DNA from: Coleofasciculus sp. FACHB-1120
Lineage (GTDB): Bacteria > Cyanobacteriota > Cyanobacteriia > Cyanobacteriales > FACHB-T130
Direction: 5' to 3'
Assembly: GCF_014698845.1 (NCBI RefSeq)
Contig: NZ_JACJTV010000038.1
Coordinates: forward strand, 1 to 52,521
DNA: 52,521 nucleotides
The position numbers and the translations under genes are program-made. Every line of letters starts with the position of its first letter. Within the stretch, counting starts at the first letter, position 1. Shown here piece by piece: positions 52,426 through 52,521 of this stretch. The notes under the pieces were generated by a model that worked only from the letters and a program-made list of their open reading frames with translations, was not told where the DNA came from and searched no databases.

Positions 52426-52521
52426 ATGCCAGCTCCGATTCGGATTATCTTAAGCGAAGCAGAGGACTCGATGTTGAGCGAGTTGCGAGTTGCCCAAACA
52501 GTGCCGCAACGCACTCGTGAC
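52426..52521 (+). CDS. IS630-family transposase, N-terminus (truncated by window edge)
   Basis: An ATG at 52426 opens a frame to the window end (32 codons) that reads MPAPIRIILSEAEDSMLSEL and then RVAQTVPQRTRD. This is the helix-turn-helix start I associate with IS630-type transposases of cyanobacteria (MPAPxRIxL...L..L....TVPQRTRDR). The catalytic domain is outside the window. Confidence 0.6.
   Translation, partial: MPAPIRIILSEAEDSMLSELRVAQTVPQRTRD

Noticed and set aside
1-52521. tRNA or rRNA genes
   Set aside because: Scanning the intergenic stretches on both strands by eye showed no cloverleaf-like or rRNA-like sequence; a covariance search would be needed to exclude them fully.

Overview
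The window is from a cyanobacterium. Frequent HIP1 octamers (GCGATCGC), a phycobilin-type heme oxygenase, a CHASE2 Ser/Thr kinase, many PAS/GAF histidine kinases, an orphan Mo-nitro_C protein and a treZ-treY-treH trehalose cluster all point there. The trehalose cluster order matches what I recall for Nostoc/Anabaena, and the many dispersed palindromic repeats suggest a filamentous mat- or soil-type species; genus is not determinable from the window. Transposase genes lie at both ends (IS5-like at 1-76, decayed IS1-like at 147-695, IS630-like at 52426-52521).

Layout. 864-12638 is a signalling block: a CHASE2 kinase, then a 2146-residue hybrid histidine kinase translationally coupled to a REC-GGDEF-EAL protein. 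The hybrid kinase combines three recognisable input modules: an ethylene-receptor-type copper-binding membrane domain, a LOV domain with the flavin-binding cysteine, and a DXCF-type cyanobacteriochrome GAF with both cysteines. Its coupled partner implies a c-di-GMP output. 13244-21692 is alpha-glucan/trehalose metabolism: a GH13 alpha-amylase with CBM20 converges on treZ-treY-treH. 21959-33865 holds a MASE3-like histidine kinase, a threonine aldolase, a methyltransferase, a CNNM/CorC-type CBS membrane protein, mfd, an Mo-nitro_C protein and a CobW-type GTPase.

34625-36994 encodes an orphan DUF4157 (eCIS-associated) protein with a variable C-terminus that looks like a cysteine-hydrolase effector; no contractile injection genes are present here. 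37000-45531 carries DUF2267, DUF4332, heme oxygenase, a fasciclin lipoprotein, a gamma-glutamyltransferase, a secreted DUF2259-like protein, a ferritin-like diiron protein and an aldo/keto reductase.

45691-52084 is an ABC-2 exporter (ATPase, permease, permease) that has been split. Between the two permease genes sit a small-protein/HNH endonuclease pair and a 923-residue PLD-helicase fusion with no HIP1 sites. An imperfect copy of the 5' coding end of the second permease lies at the inner side of the HNH pair, a scar of the rearrangement. The PLD-helicase looks like an antiphage-type cargo gene.

The most interesting items are the ethylene/LOV/cyanobacteriochrome kinase, the orphan DUF4157 putative effector, the split exporter with its duplicated 5' fragment, and three in-frame repeat intrusions in mfd. 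All calls rest on reading motifs in the sequence; no database search was run.
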